This document shows positions 1-9,362 of a DNA stretch of 64,000 nt, piece by piece. The position numbers were made by a program, and so were the translations under genes. This DNA is from Clostridium_AD sp964467165 (GTDB lineage Bacteria > Bacillota > Clostridia > Clostridiales > Clostridiaceae), in contig CAYXOL010000001.1 of assembly GCA_964467165.1 (NCBI GenBank), positions 186,001 through 250,000 of the forward strand. Direction: 5' to 3'. The stretch's first letter is position 1; each line of letters starts with the position of its first letter. Under the pieces are notes generated by a model that was not told the DNA's origin, made no database searches, and saw nothing but the letters and a program-made list of their open reading frames with translations.

Positions 1-1636
1 CTGATACTGCTGAAATAGATTCAAATGCTAGTACAATTTTGCTCTTATCTGAATCTACTTTTGAAACATTCTCAGTTAATTCATCAATCCGAGCTAAAGT
101 ATTATCAATAGAATTTCCTATAATTGCAAAGGAATTGTCCGTTTCCTTTAAAGCCTCATCTACTTCCTTAACTATATGGTTCCCAATATTCATGCTACTA
201 TTTGCTTTATCAATCTCCTTTTGAATTTCTTCAATTACATCACCTATTTCCTTGGTTGAAACAGCGGTTTGTTCTGCAAGTTTTCTTATTTCATCTGCAA
301 CTACAGCAAACCCTCTTCCAGATTCTCCAGCTCTAGCTGCTTCTATAGCTGCATTTAATGCCAAAAGGTTTGTCTGTGCTGCTATAGCTTGAATAGAGCT
401 TACAATTTGTCCTATAGAAGTTGATTTTGTTGAAAGAATATCAATATTTCTCGAAACTTCCTGAGATGCTGCATTACTTTTTTCCAGTTTCGTTTTTAAT
501 ACCTTAAAAGTATTCTTACTACTTTGATTTACTGCTTTAACTTCTTCCGATAAAATTTTTACTTGTGATGAGCTTTCTACAGATATATCGATTTCATCAG
601 CTAAGCTAGATAAGTTCTCAGATATTTCCTGAGAATCACTTGCTTGTGATACCGAACCTTTAGCTAGTTCCTCTACCGTTTGAGTAACAGCTTTAATTGA
701 AATAACCGTATCCACCGTGGATTTAGACAATTGATCCGTAAATTTTACTATTCTATCTGAGTCACTTTTAATTAGTGTTGTAATATTTCTAAGGTCTAAT
801 CGCAAATTAGTTACAGCTCTTCCTATCTGTCCTGTTTCATCCTTGTAACAATTAATTTCCTTAGATAGTTCTTCATCTATAATTAAATCAAGATTTGCAG
901 TTTTATCTACAAGATTTGTAATAAGTAAAATTGGTTTAGTTATCTTTTTACTAAAGAACCATGCAAAAGCAGCAGAAATTCCTACTAAAAATAAAATAAT
1001 CCCAATTAGTGAAATTAAGCTTGCAGTAAAATTTTTATTAAGCTCATCCTGTTTTGCAACTACCACAGTATCAATATCGTTAACATAGTTACCTGTACCT
1101 ATAATCCACTTAAAAGGTTTAAATTCTAAGCTATAGCCTCTTTTAGGAAGGGGAATAGTTTCACCTTTTTTAGGAAACCAATAATCAGTAAATCCGCCAT
1201 CTTCTTTCATACCATTTGCAATAATTTCCTTAACTAAAAATTTACCCTTTGCATCCTTAGACTCAAATCTATTAGTTCCTTCTGTTACTGTACCATTTAG
1301 AACAATATTAGTACCATCTTCCGTATCTGCCCAAAAATATGCGTCCTTACCATATTTTAATCCTCTTAATTGATCTGCACCAATTTTTTTAGCCTCATCA
1401 AGGGTAATTTCATTTTTTTCAAGCCTTTTATTTATACCCTCAAGCATTGAAACTGCATTTTGAACTTGATACTTAATTTGTGAGTCAAAGCTATCCCTCA
1501 TAGTTTGTTCTAAACTTAAAACCATAGCCTTATTTGTATTAAAATTTTGTATAATTACATATGTTCCTATGCTTAATGATGTAAAAACTACAATAGATAC
1601 TGCCATTAGTATTATCTTCGTACTAATTTTTTTCAT
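1..1636 (-). CDS. methyl-accepting chemotaxis protein, 3' end outside window
   Basis: Membrane chemoreceptor that signals to CheA/CheW. About 545 residues are visible. The start is the ATG at 1634-1636 behind GGGAGGTAAATT. An N-terminal membrane helix (about residues 7-29) is followed by an extracellular sensor of about 160 residues with a single-cache look (DAYFWADTEDGTN), a second membrane helix near 190-212, a HAMP linker and the signalling domain. The conserved tip reads LLALNAAIEAARAGE and continues into GRGFAVVADEIRKLAEQ, the classic MCP hairpin. The reading frame stays open to base 1, so the extreme C-terminus is missing. It stands alone, with no che genes nearby. Ligand unknown; sCache_2 domains in this family often bind small carboxylates, but that is family knowledge, not seen here. 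Confidence 0.95.
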   Translation of the reverse strand, partial: MKKISTKIILMAVSIVVFTSLSIGTYVIIQNFNTNKAMVLSLEQTMRDSFDSQIKYQVQNAVSMLEGINKRLEKNEITLDEAKKIGADQLRGLKYGKDAYFWADTEDGTNIVLNGTVTEGTNRFESKDAKGKFLVKEIIANGMKEDGGFTDYWFPKKGETIPLPKRGYSLEFKPFKWIIGTGNYVNDIDTVVVAKQDELNKNFTASLISLIGIILFLVGISAAFAWFFSKKITKPILLITNLVDKTANLDLIIDEELSKEINCYKDETGQIGRAVTNLRLDLRNITTLIKSDSDRIVKFTDQLSKSTVDTVISIKAVTQTVEELAKGSVSQASDSQEISENLSSLADEIDISVESSSQVKILSEEVKAVNQSSKNTFKVLKTKLEKSNAASQEVSRNIDILSTKSTSIGQIVSSIQAIAAQTNLLALNAAIEAARAGESGRGFAVVADEIRKLAEQTAVSTKEIGDVIEEIQKEIDKANSSMNIGNHIVKEVDEALKETDNSFAIIGNSIDNTLARIDELTENVSKVDSDKSKIVLAFESISAVS

Positions 1637-1939
1637 AATTTACCTCCCTGTATAATTTAAAGTTAAAATTCACATATTTATCAAACGCATTTAATACCTA
1701 TAGACCCCTCACTTAATTATCGCCACATTTTCTCCAAACTTAATGATTTTCCCAAGTTTTTTTGAGGGTTTACGGCTATGGAACCAAGAATTTTACAGTG
1801 TTATCTCAGTTCTATTTTTAAAATGTAATCTATGTTAATGCATATCAGATAAAAATCCTCCATTAAGTTGTCCTTAGTGGAGGATTTTAAATATGCTGCA
1901 TCGGTATTAATTCTATCTATCTTTTTCATAGTACTAAAT
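1637..1939. other. intergenic region, chemoreceptor promoter side and ABC-F terminator
   Basis: About 300 bases without a gene. It carries the hairpin terminator of the ABC-F gene at 1851-1888 and must carry the promoter of the chemoreceptor. I looked for a c-di-GMP riboswitch, common in front of clostridial chemoreceptors, and did not find its conserved core. Confidence 0.5.
1851..1888 (-). terminator. hairpin terminator of the ABC-F gene
   Basis: Inverted repeat AAAATCCTCCA / TGGAGGATTTT with a short central loop, about 50 bases past the ABC-F stop codon. The arms are T/A-rich at the outer ends, so it could work in either direction. Confidence 0.7.
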
Positions 1940-3679
1940 TTAGAGTAACTTAATCAATTCTTCTAACTCCTGGGACAAAACTTTTGCAAGGGTAAAATCA
2001 GTATCTCTTAAAGCCAATTCTATTTTTGTTTCAACTAATTTTTTCTTTTGCTCGATTTCCAAATAGTCTACGCCAAAATGATTAGCATAAATCATCTTTC
2101 TAAATTTTCTCATGCTCATTTTTCTAATTGTCTTATCTTCAATGATTAAAACAAAATCCATACAGTTTACTATAGAATAGAAATCGTGAGAAATCATTAG
2201 TATTGCACCCTTGTAGTTCTCTACGGCTTTTTCCAATGCAATTTGTGAATAGGTGTCTAAATGACTTGTAGGTTCATCAAGAAGCAACATATTTGCTTTA
2301 CTAGCAGAAATTTTAGCCAATTGAAGTATGTTTTTTTCTCCACCAGATAAAGACCCTATGTTTTGGTTAATGGCATCTTCTTCAAACCCATACTTTGAAA
2401 TATATGACTTAATATCTTCAATAGTTTTAAAACCAACTTCGAAAAACTCTTCAAGTATGTTATTTGATTCATTCAGTGTTTTTCCTTGAAGTTGAGATAA
2501 ATACGCCATTTCAACCTGCGGATCTATCTCAATAGACTCATGATTATTTTTAAAGATTTCTTGTAGTAAGGTGGTTTTCCCAGCACCATTTGAACCAATA
2601 ATGGCTACTTTATCAGTAGATTTAATCTCAAAGTTAACATTTTCCAGCAATATATCATCAAAACCAACACTGTAATTATTAACTTTTAAAGCAATAGTTT
2701 CCACTACTTCATTATCTATAAATAATCTGATATCTGGCTGTTTAATATCTACAAATGGTGTTTTAATTCTACGTTTTTCTAATCTTTCTTGAATTTTAAC
2801 TCTAGCATTTAGAGATTTTCCTGCAGCAGATTGATCATATTCAGTTGCAATAAATCTTAGTTTTTTTATTAACTTCTCGTTTCTCTCAAGCTCTACATTA
2901 TCATCAATCGCTAGTTCTTGCAGTTCAATTTTAGTTTGAAGTAATGAGAAGTTATAATCAATATATCTTCCATCAAATTCTTGGAGTTCCATGTTTTCCA
3001 GGTGAATAATTTTATCAAAGCAATTATTCAATAGATATCTGTTATGCGTAATAATTAACATTGCCCCAACCCGTGAATTAATTAAATTTTTAAGGGCATT
3101 AAGGTTTTCAAAGTCTAAAAACACATCGGGCTCATCCATAATTATTAAGTCTGGACTATTTAGCATTTCTTTAATTACTTGGATAAGCTTGACTTCTCCA
3201 CCACTAAGCTGAGACATCATAAAATCTTTATATTTGATTAAGTTTGCAAGATTTAGATTCTTATTAATGCGGTTTTCGAAATCATCCCCATTAATTGCAT
3301 CAAATGCGTCTAATTTTTCTTGATACTTTTCTAGTAGCGCCTCAATATCAGAAGATGTTTCCATTTCGCTACAAATAGCTGTTATTTCATTTTGTAGTTT
3401 AATAAACTTTTCTCCTATATATTCAAAAACTGTAGCCTCTTTTATTTCACCCAGTTGTGAGAATTGACTTACATATCCAATTGTACAATTTGTTTCAATC
3501 TCTAGCTTACCATCGAACATATATTTTTCTGGGTCCATAATCATATCTATCAAAGTACTTTTTCCGCTACCATTTGTTCCAATAAACGCGCAATGCGTTC
3601 CGTCTCCTAATGTAAATGAAATATTCTTATACAGATCCTTTTGCGGAAATGAGTAGGATAAGTTATCAACTTTTATCAT
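1940..3679 (-). CDS. ABC-F family ATPase, probable ribosome-protection (antibiotic resistance) type
   Basis: Cytosolic ATPase with two fused ABC domains and no membrane segments, 579 residues. NBD1 has Walker A GTNGSGKST, signature LSGGE and a Walker B of the form IIMDEPDVFLD; NBD2 has GSNGAGKTT, LSGGE and LLLDEPTSHLD. The charged helical linker between them (about residues 210-300) is the part that reaches the peptidyl-transferase centre in ABC-F resistance proteins. I chose ATG 3679 because it has GAGGTAAT upstream and begins at the start of NBD1 (MIKVDNLSYSF). The frame is open for 33 more codons upstream, but that stretch overlaps a terminator hairpin. The attenuator favours a drug-inducible resistance gene of the Vga/Lsa/CplR kind over a housekeeping ABC-F such as Uup or EttA. 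The exact drug class cannot be told from sequence. Confidence 0.85.
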   Translation of the reverse strand: MIKVDNLSYSFPQKDLYKNISFTLGDGTHCAFIGTNGSGKSTLIDMIMDPEKYMFDGKLEIETNCTIGYVSQFSQLGEIKEATVFEYIGEKFIKLQNEITAICSEMETSSDIEALLEKYQEKLDAFDAINGDDFENRINKNLNLANLIKYKDFMMSQLSGGEVKLIQVIKEMLNSPDLIIMDEPDVFLDFENLNALKNLINSRVGAMLIITHNRYLLNNCFDKIIHLENMELQEFDGRYIDYNFSLLQTKIELQELAIDDNVELERNEKLIKKLRFIATEYDQSAAGKSLNARVKIQERLEKRRIKTPFVDIKQPDIRLFIDNEVVETIALKVNNYSVGFDDILLENVNFEIKSTDKVAIIGSNGAGKTTLLQEIFKNNHESIEIDPQVEMAYLSQLQGKTLNESNNILEEFFEVGFKTIEDIKSYISKYGFEEDAINQNIGSLSGGEKNILQLAKISASKANMLLLDEPTSHLDTYSQIALEKAVENYKGAILMISHDFYSIVNCMDFVLIIEDKTIRKMSMRKFRKMIYANHFGVDYLEIEQKKKLVETKIELALRDTDFTLAKVLSQELEELIKLL

Positions 3680-3701
3680 ATTATTACCTCTCTTTATCAC
3701 T

Positions 3702-3730
3702 AAAAAAGAGCTTATAAAATAAGCCCTTTT
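3702..3730 (-). promoter_or_regulatory. transcription attenuator upstream of ABC-F gene
   Basis: Read on the minus strand, a 12-bp stem (AAAAGGGCTTAT / ATAAGCTCTTTT, one G-U pair, loop TTT) runs straight into six Ts and ends about 22 bases before the ABC-F start codon. An intrinsic terminator in a 5' leader directly before an ABC-F resistance gene is the usual layout for ribosome-mediated attenuation. The open frame upstream (to 3778) could hold the leader peptide, but no clear ribosome-binding site marks it. Confidence 0.65.
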
Positions 3731-3973
3731 ATATGTTATCTTTTTAATTGCGATTTTATATTTAAACTTGATTTTCATATAGCAAAAACATTTTCAATTT
3801 ACCATTGATAGCATAACACTTTTCGGGGTTAAGTTCAATCATTTCACAAAATATTTGCGTACCATGTAGCCACTTTACAATTATAATTAAGCGTGCTACA
3901 ATTACTTATCGCATTAAAGGTTTGATTTTATTTATAAAATATAGATTAATTTAATGATATATGGAGGGTTTCA

Positions 3974-4330
3974 ATGACAAAAGGACAAATTGAAGCGAGA
4001 TTAAGCGAAGCAATTAGTAAATTTGAGATTGAATACATGGGTAGAGGTCCAGAAAAAATACGGACAATTATCTTTCAAGATTTAATAATAATAAGGATTA
4101 AAGGTTTTTTAAGTAAATCAGAAAAAAGTTTGGCCCAAAATAAGGAAGGCATTGATCTAATAAAAAAAGTAAGAATTGCTTTGTTTGAGAATTCTAGAGA
4201 AAGTTTGGAAAAAACTATAAAGTCTGTACTTGATGTTAATATAATAAGCACTTATTCTGATGTGAGCACCAAAACAGGCGAAAAAATAATAGCTATAGTT
4301 GTAGACCAAGATATTGAAATAAATTTATAA
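3974..4330 (+). CDS. DUF2294 / MpsC-family protein
   Basis: Small soluble protein of 118 residues, full length for PF10057 (formerly DUF2294, now named for MpsC). The start MTKGQIEARLSEAISKFEIEYMGRGPE matches the family opening, including the YMGRGP block. The start codon has GGAGGG eleven bases upstream. MpsC proteins have been linked to a Na+-dependent, bicarbonate-related membrane-potential system in staphylococci together with MpsA/B, but no mpsA or mpsB is next to it, so its role here is open. Transcribed alone, ending at a strong terminator. Confidence 0.8.
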   Translation: MTKGQIEARLSEAISKFEIEYMGRGPEKIRTIIFQDLIIIRIKGFLSKSEKSLAQNKEGIDLIKKVRIALFENSRESLEKTIKSVLDVNIISTYSDVSTKTGEKIIAIVVDQDIEINL

Positions 4331-4377
4331 AATAGTGTTGGAAGACGTATTGAAGGGTTAGTGACCAGTCAAGATGT

Positions 4378-4430
4378 AAGCCAATAACAAAAACCCTATT
4401 AGGGATTTTTTGTTATTGGCTTTTTTATTT
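4378..4430 (+). terminator. terminator of MpsC-family gene
   Basis: Long stem AAGCCAATAACAAAAACCC / GGGATTTTTTGTTATTGGCTT (loop about 5 nt) followed by a T run. Confidence 0.85.
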
Positions 4431-4559
4431 TCTTAAAGAAAAAGATAAAATGGCATAATACAAAATACCATATGAAATTAAATACTAGTAAACTATATCA
4501 ATAAAAAACAGTATAACATTTGATTTAGAAGATAAACTAGCTGAAAGTTGAGGAAATTG

Positions 4560-5783
4560 ATGATGCAAAAGACAATGGAACAAAGTGATAGTAACTTAGG
4601 ACAAAGATGGATATATGTTATATTGGGAATTATAATTATGATGTGCTTAGGCACTGTATACTCATGGAGTGTTTTTAGGCTCCCTCTAGAGAATTTATTT
4701 AATATAGGCTCTGCTCAAAGTGGACTTCCCTACATGATTTCTTTAGCATTTTACTCATTTTTCATGTTTTTAACAGGTAGATTTTTAGACAAATACAACC
4801 CCAGAATAATCATTACACTAGGTGCACTTCTTGTAGCGTTAGGCTGGATATTATCTGCATATGCAACAAATATATATGTTTTAACTATTACGTATGGGGT
4901 TATAATTGGTGCAGGAATGGGTATAGCCTATGGCGCACCCATGACGGTAGTTGCAAAATGGTTTCCCGAAAAGAAAGGATTAGTTGTAGGTCTTGTACTT
5001 ATAGGATTTGGATTATCGCCACTTATAACAGCTCCACTTGCAAGAAATTTAATAGAAAATTATGGAATAACAAAAACTTTCCTCATCCTAGGAGTATCTT
5101 TCGGAACCATAATACCTTTACTTTCATATCCATTTAAATATCCTTCAGCTTCAGAAAGTAAAAGCCTTCAAACAACTTCAAGCAAGAAAATATATATAAA
5201 TGATACAGATACAGCTAAAATGATTAAATCCCAAAATTTTAAAGGACTGTATTTCAACTTTATAATTGGAACAATGATCGGACTAATGTTAATTGGAATT
5301 ACAAGTAATGTTGGGGTACAACTCATAAAGCTCTCACCCAAGACAGTAGCTTTATTAATGACTGTATTCGCAATTTTTAATGGAATAGGTAGACCTATAT
5401 TTGGCCTACTTACGGATAAATTTTCCTCTAAAAAAGCCATGTTGTTTTCATATGGACTAATTATTACGGCCTCATTATTAATGCTCATGGCAACTGAAGG
5501 TAGTTTACTCTTATTTACTTTAGCATTTTCAATATTTTGGTTTAATCTAGGAGGATGGCTTGCTATTGCTCCCACTTCAACCCTGGCTATTTATGGAACA
5601 AAATATTATAGTCAAAATTATGGTGTTGTCTTTACTGCATATGGCATAGGAGCTATTATTGGGGTGTCATCCTCAGGATTCTTAATAGATGTCTTTCAGA
5701 ATTATCATTCTATTTTTTATTTTGTAATAATTTTATGTACTATAGGTATATTGTTGTCACAAAAAATGATAAAAACCGAATAA
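4560..5783 (+). CDS. MFS transporter, oxalate/formate antiporter (OFA) type
   Basis: Twelve-helix major facilitator of about 407 residues. The N-terminal helix IMMCLGTVYSWSVFRLPLE is the OFA-family signature (G-x-x-Y-x-W-S-V), and the loop between helices 2 and 3 carries GRFLDKYNPR, as in MFS motif A. OFA members exchange or import small carboxylates; the substrate here is not evident. An upstream TTG at 4548 is in frame, but GAGGA lies at 4550-4554, so the ATG at 4560 (or 4563) is the better start. Monocistronic. A second OFA carrier is at 28205-29461. Confidence 0.85.
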   Translation: MMQKTMEQSDSNLGQRWIYVILGIIIMMCLGTVYSWSVFRLPLENLFNIGSAQSGLPYMISLAFYSFFMFLTGRFLDKYNPRIIITLGALLVALGWILSAYATNIYVLTITYGVIIGAGMGIAYGAPMTVVAKWFPEKKGLVVGLVLIGFGLSPLITAPLARNLIENYGITKTFLILGVSFGTIIPLLSYPFKYPSASESKSLQTTSSKKIYINDTDTAKMIKSQNFKGLYFNFIIGTMIGLMLIGITSNVGVQLIKLSPKTVALLMTVFAIFNGIGRPIFGLLTDKFSSKKAMLFSYGLIITASLLMLMATEGSLLLFTLAFSIFWFNLGGWLAIAPTSTLAIYGTKYYSQNYGVVFTAYGIGAIIGVSSSGFLIDVFQNYHSIFYFVIILCTIGILLSQKMIKTE

Positions 5784-5958
5784 AGTAAAAATGATACTAG
5801 TGTTTTTATTTATCCATTGAGTGACACCTTAACATCTCTTCTTCTAGCAGTTTGATTGAAATGCAAGAACTTCTTTCTCCTTTTAAATTCAGACAAAAAT
5901 TAAAAAAACTGCATAATCATTTAAGATTACACAGTTATAAGTTAAATCATGTCATGCG

Positions 5959-5997
5959 GTGCAGTATAAATACTTCAAAATGGTATTTATACTGCAC
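5959..5997. repeat. perfect 15-bp inverted repeat between convergent genes
   Basis: GTGCAGTATAAATAC and its exact complement flank a 9-base loop. It sits between the MFS carrier (plus) and the BCCT carrier (minus), both ending toward it. No T run follows on either strand, so it is either a weak bidirectional terminator or an mRNA-end hairpin. Confidence 0.6.
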
Positions 5998-6009
5998 TGA
6001 GGTTATAAT

Positions 6010-7572
6010 TTAGTCTTCAAATTTGGACTTTCCCTTTTGTGAATAAACATCAAATTTTCTGGGGTTTTTCATAATATACACAAGCGAAATAATGCTCATG
6101 ATTCCTAAGAACAGAGCTGGAAACCCGCCTAAATATGAAAGCATTTTTATACCATCAATACCTAGTGTTGTTATAAAAATTAAAGACACCGCGCCAACTA
6201 TTACTCCCCATGTTACTTTAATAGATAAAGGTGCTTCTTGGTTTCCATCTTTAATTCCACTTGTACAAATACTAGCCATTGCATTTGTAGTTGAATCTGT
6301 GGCCGTTATAAAAGAAATAAATACTGCTACTAAATAAATTGCTATTAATATTTTTGAAAATGGCAAATTATCTAGAACAGCATATCCTGCTGCTGCAGAT
6401 CCTTGTTCGTTCATAATCTTTAGGATATCTACCTTGCCTGTCATCTGAAAATTAATTGCTGTGCCACCCAAAACTGTCATCCAAATTGCACTGAAAAAAC
6501 TAGGAATTACAAAATTCATAGTAATTACTTCTTTAACGGTGTATCCATAGGAAATTCTAGCTAAAAACACTGCTGTTACAGGTGCCCAAGCCATCCAGTT
6601 AGACCAATAAAAAGTTGTCCACCCACTGGCCCATGTATCTGATGCTGCCGCTCCCGTAAATAGTGCTTTCTCAAATATATGTGTTAAAAACCCACCGAAA
6701 GCTTCAGTTCCTAAACTAAACATGTATACTGTTGGTCCAATCAATATCAGCGCTCCAATAATTAAATAATATATATATACATTTATATCTGATAATATCC
6801 TAATTCCTTTAAAAAGACCAGTGCCTGAAGAAATAATAAATGCAATAGTTCCAAGTAATGTTATGATTATCCAGAGTCCTTTACCGTTATTAATACCAAA
6901 TAAAGCGTTAATTCCACCACCCATATTCATGACTGCAGTACCAAAGGATGAAGAAATAGCTGCTGCAACTGAAAATAAAATAACTGCATCTATAATAGTA
7001 TCAAATTTATGTTGATCATAATTCCCGAGAATAGGTGATATTTCTGATCCAACACTAAATGATCTTTTCATATTATAATAAGCAAAGGCAAATACAATTG
7101 TTGGAACAGCATAAATTGCATAAGGAACGAATGTCCAATGAAGAAATAAGGTTTCCATAGCAAATTTAGCTGCTTCAGGTGACATTGGCTTAATACCCAA
7201 AGAAACTGGTGGATAAGCCAAGTGCCAAATTGGCTCAGCTGTCCCCCAAAATAAGATACCCGCTGCAATAGTAGTACAAAGCGTTACTGAAAACCATGAC
7301 TTTTTGCTAAGTAACGGTTTTGCGTTAGGTCCTCCAATTTTAACATTTGCTAGTGGCGAAAAATAAGCAGCGATAATAACCACAACACATGCTATTCCTG
7401 CTAAGCTAAATATCCATCCACATTGAATTGTCATAAAATTTTTAGCTGTAGTAGTAACCTTCAAAAAAGCCTCATAATTAGCAAAATTTAAAACAATAGC
7501 TATGACAAGCAATATAAATGCCGGAAAAAAAACAATAGGTTTAATACTTTTAAATCCTAATTTATTCTTCAT
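6010..7572 (-). CDS. BCCT-family transporter (betaine/carnitine/choline type)
   Basis: Twelve-helix carrier of 520 residues, normal for the family. The diagnostic stretch around residues 315-350 reads GWTTFYWSNWMAWAPV then FLARISYGYTVKE, matching the BCCT consensus with its Trp-rich substrate helix. There is no long C-terminal osmosensory tail, so it resembles the CaiT-like exchangers more than BetP. The start ATG has GGGAGGTTATT upstream. It lies 300 bases downstream of the FGGY kinase behind a hairpin, so it may be a separate transcript. Likely substrates are quaternary amines or related zwitterions; the neighbouring enzymes do not settle this. Confidence 0.9.
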   Translation of the reverse strand: MKNKLGFKSIKPIVFFPAFILLVIAIVLNFANYEAFLKVTTTAKNFMTIQCGWIFSLAGIACVVVIIAAYFSPLANVKIGGPNAKPLLSKKSWFSVTLCTTIAAGILFWGTAEPIWHLAYPPVSLGIKPMSPEAAKFAMETLFLHWTFVPYAIYAVPTIVFAFAYYNMKRSFSVGSEISPILGNYDQHKFDTIIDAVILFSVAAAISSSFGTAVMNMGGGINALFGINNGKGLWIIITLLGTIAFIISSGTGLFKGIRILSDINVYIYYLIIGALILIGPTVYMFSLGTEAFGGFLTHIFEKALFTGAAASDTWASGWTTFYWSNWMAWAPVTAVFLARISYGYTVKEVITMNFVIPSFFSAIWMTVLGGTAINFQMTGKVDILKIMNEQGSAAAGYAVLDNLPFSKILIAIYLVAVFISFITATDSTTNAMASICTSGIKDGNQEAPLSIKVTWGVIVGAVSLIFITTLGIDGIKMLSYLGGFPALFLGIMSIISLVYIMKNPRKFDVYSQKGKSKFED

Positions 7573-7783
7573 AATAACCTCCCACCAATTATTTCAACAG
7601 TATTATAGTTATGAAAAAAGTACCCTCCTATTATGAAGTCACTTCTATATTCTAACAATAAATGTTTAAATTCTACATCACTTAATTATCAAAGCTAGAA
7701 CTGTTCTCTTTTATAGTTCTAATGTGTTTTAACAGATAAATTCCACGTGAGTAGTGTACTAGAATTAGCTTTATCTAATTCAA

Positions 7784-7839
7784 AATAATGAATGCACCGG
7801 CAAATAAGCAAAAGGTATATTTGTCAGTCATTCATTATT
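7784..7839 (-). terminator. hairpin after FGGY kinase
   Basis: AATAATGAATG and CATTCATTATT are exact complements 34 bases apart, 41 bases beyond the kinase stop. It probably ends the kinase operon. The rest of 7573-7879 holds only the presumed promoter of the BCCT gene (TATAAT at about 7606 on the minus strand). Confidence 0.5.
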
Positions 7840-7879
7840 TTTTTCTAGTTTTTCATTACCCTAAGTCAATTTAAAGTCT

Positions 7880-9322
7880 TTATACCTTATCACTAAAAAT
7901 CTCATGTGATTTCTTTAAAAGTTCATCTGTAGATGATTCAATATGCTTATAAACATTTTCGTTCATCTCTTTGTAAATCTTCACATTTTCATAAATTGGC
8001 ATAAATGTGTCTCTACGTTTCACCATATGCTCAATTGCTTCTTCCCTTTTCTTATAAACACCAAGTGCCAAGGCTGTACATATTGCAGCACCCATGCTGG
8101 CCGATCCATTTACCACATTTCTATGAGCTGGTACGCCAAATACATCCGCAAATATTTGCATGAAGAGTTCTCCATTTGATCCGCCACCACTAACAACAAT
8201 ATTAGATAGCTCTATACCTCTTTCAACACACATTGCATCAGCATAATTCTTCATTGTAAATGCGATGCCTTCAAGCATGGAACGGAACATATGTTGACCC
8301 TTATGTGTACCATTAAACCCAATTATCATACCACGCTGCTGCAACTTATCAGGACGTGCTAGCCAGTTAAGCACTGTATAGAGGCCTCCACATCCAGCTG
8401 GCACCTGGGCTCCTAGAACATTTAGATACCCTTCTGGTGACATACATCTCTTTTCAGCTTCATTAACAATATCACTACCTAGAAGATCCTTTATCCATGT
8501 AACAGTTGCCATACCTCGGCGTATACCACTACTTTCATAAAGCCAATCTCCTTTAGTAGCTCCGGGATTACTCCAGTAGTGCACTGTACTAGGATTATTT
8601 TCTTCTCCAACCATCATTGAAGTAATGTAAGTACCTAATGATACTAGCACTGTTCCATCATTTACAAGACCTGCACCTAAGCCTTCAACTGCTTTATCAT
8701 TTGCCGTTGATACCACTTGCACGCCTACTGGTATACCTGTTGCGACGCTAGCTTTAGCTGTAATTTTTCCAAGAACTGTAGAAGGATCAACAAGGTCAAA
8801 TAGCATTTCTCTTGGCGTTGTAAATTCATCAAACTTTTCTTTATCCTCAAACCATTCCAAAGTCATTGGATCTATAGGCCAAGGCCCTACATAGTTAGAC
8901 CTTGTATCCTTGGTCTCACCAGTTAGTCTATAAGTAAGATACCCTGTTGTAGTCGTAACATACTTCACATTATCATCATTATGTTCATAAGGTCTTGATA
9001 ATCTAAGATCCATCCAGCTTTGTACAGGCGATGCTAAATCACCATTTTCTTTAAGCAAAGCGCGACAACATCTAATTGAGCCAAGTCCAACTCCGATAAT
9101 GTCTTTTTTTTCACCATGAAATTTTTTGAATATTTCATCACAGGCCAACTTCAAGCTATCCCACAAGTCATCACCAGGATGCTGTGCTATACCGTTTTCA
9201 CCTAATTCAATTTCTCGAAGCTTTATGGTGTGAGCGCAAACCTCTGTTCCTAATGTATCAAAAATGGCTACTTTTGTACTTTGTGTTCCACCATCGATTG
9301 CTATAATATATTTATTTTCCAT
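7880..9322 (-). CDS. FGGY-family carbohydrate kinase
   Basis: Cytosolic sugar/polyol kinase of 480 residues with two actin-like domains. The N-terminal phosphate loop reads IDGGTQSTK, and the second FGGY signature near residues 390-410 reads SGGGSNGELFMQIFADVFG. Start ATG with GGAGGAAGCGG. It follows the SDR gene by 40 bases, in one operon with EtfA/EtfB and the FAD dehydrogenase. FGGY members phosphorylate ketoses or polyols such as xylulose, ribulose, glycerol and erythritol. The context (SDR, flavin dehydrogenase) suggests that an oxidised polyol or sugar acid is trapped as its phosphate; the exact sugar is unknown. Confidence 0.88.
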   Translation of the reverse strand: MENKYIIAIDGGTQSTKVAIFDTLGTEVCAHTIKLREIELGENGIAQHPGDDLWDSLKLACDEIFKKFHGEKKDIIGVGLGSIRCCRALLKENGDLASPVQSWMDLRLSRPYEHNDDNVKYVTTTTGYLTYRLTGETKDTRSNYVGPWPIDPMTLEWFEDKEKFDEFTTPREMLFDLVDPSTVLGKITAKASVATGIPVGVQVVSTANDKAVEGLGAGLVNDGTVLVSLGTYITSMMVGEENNPSTVHYWSNPGATKGDWLYESSGIRRGMATVTWIKDLLGSDIVNEAEKRCMSPEGYLNVLGAQVPAGCGGLYTVLNWLARPDKLQQRGMIIGFNGTHKGQHMFRSMLEGIAFTMKNYADAMCVERGIELSNIVVSGGGSNGELFMQIFADVFGVPAHRNVVNGSASMGAAICTALALGVYKKREEAIEHMVKRRDTFMPIYENVKIYKEMNENVYKHIESSTDELLKKSHEIFSDKV

Positions 9323-9362
9323 CCGCTTCCTCCAATGCTAAATCGTTATTTACTTTATCATG

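Noticed and set aside
1637..1850. c-di-GMP riboswitch in front of the chemoreceptor
   Set aside because: The conserved GCAAAG and tetraloop-receptor segments of class I, and the class II core, are not present.
5168..5575. 135-codon open frame antisense to the OFA carrier
   Set aside because: Lies wholly inside a well-supported membrane protein gene in the opposite strand; no ribosome-binding site or domain.
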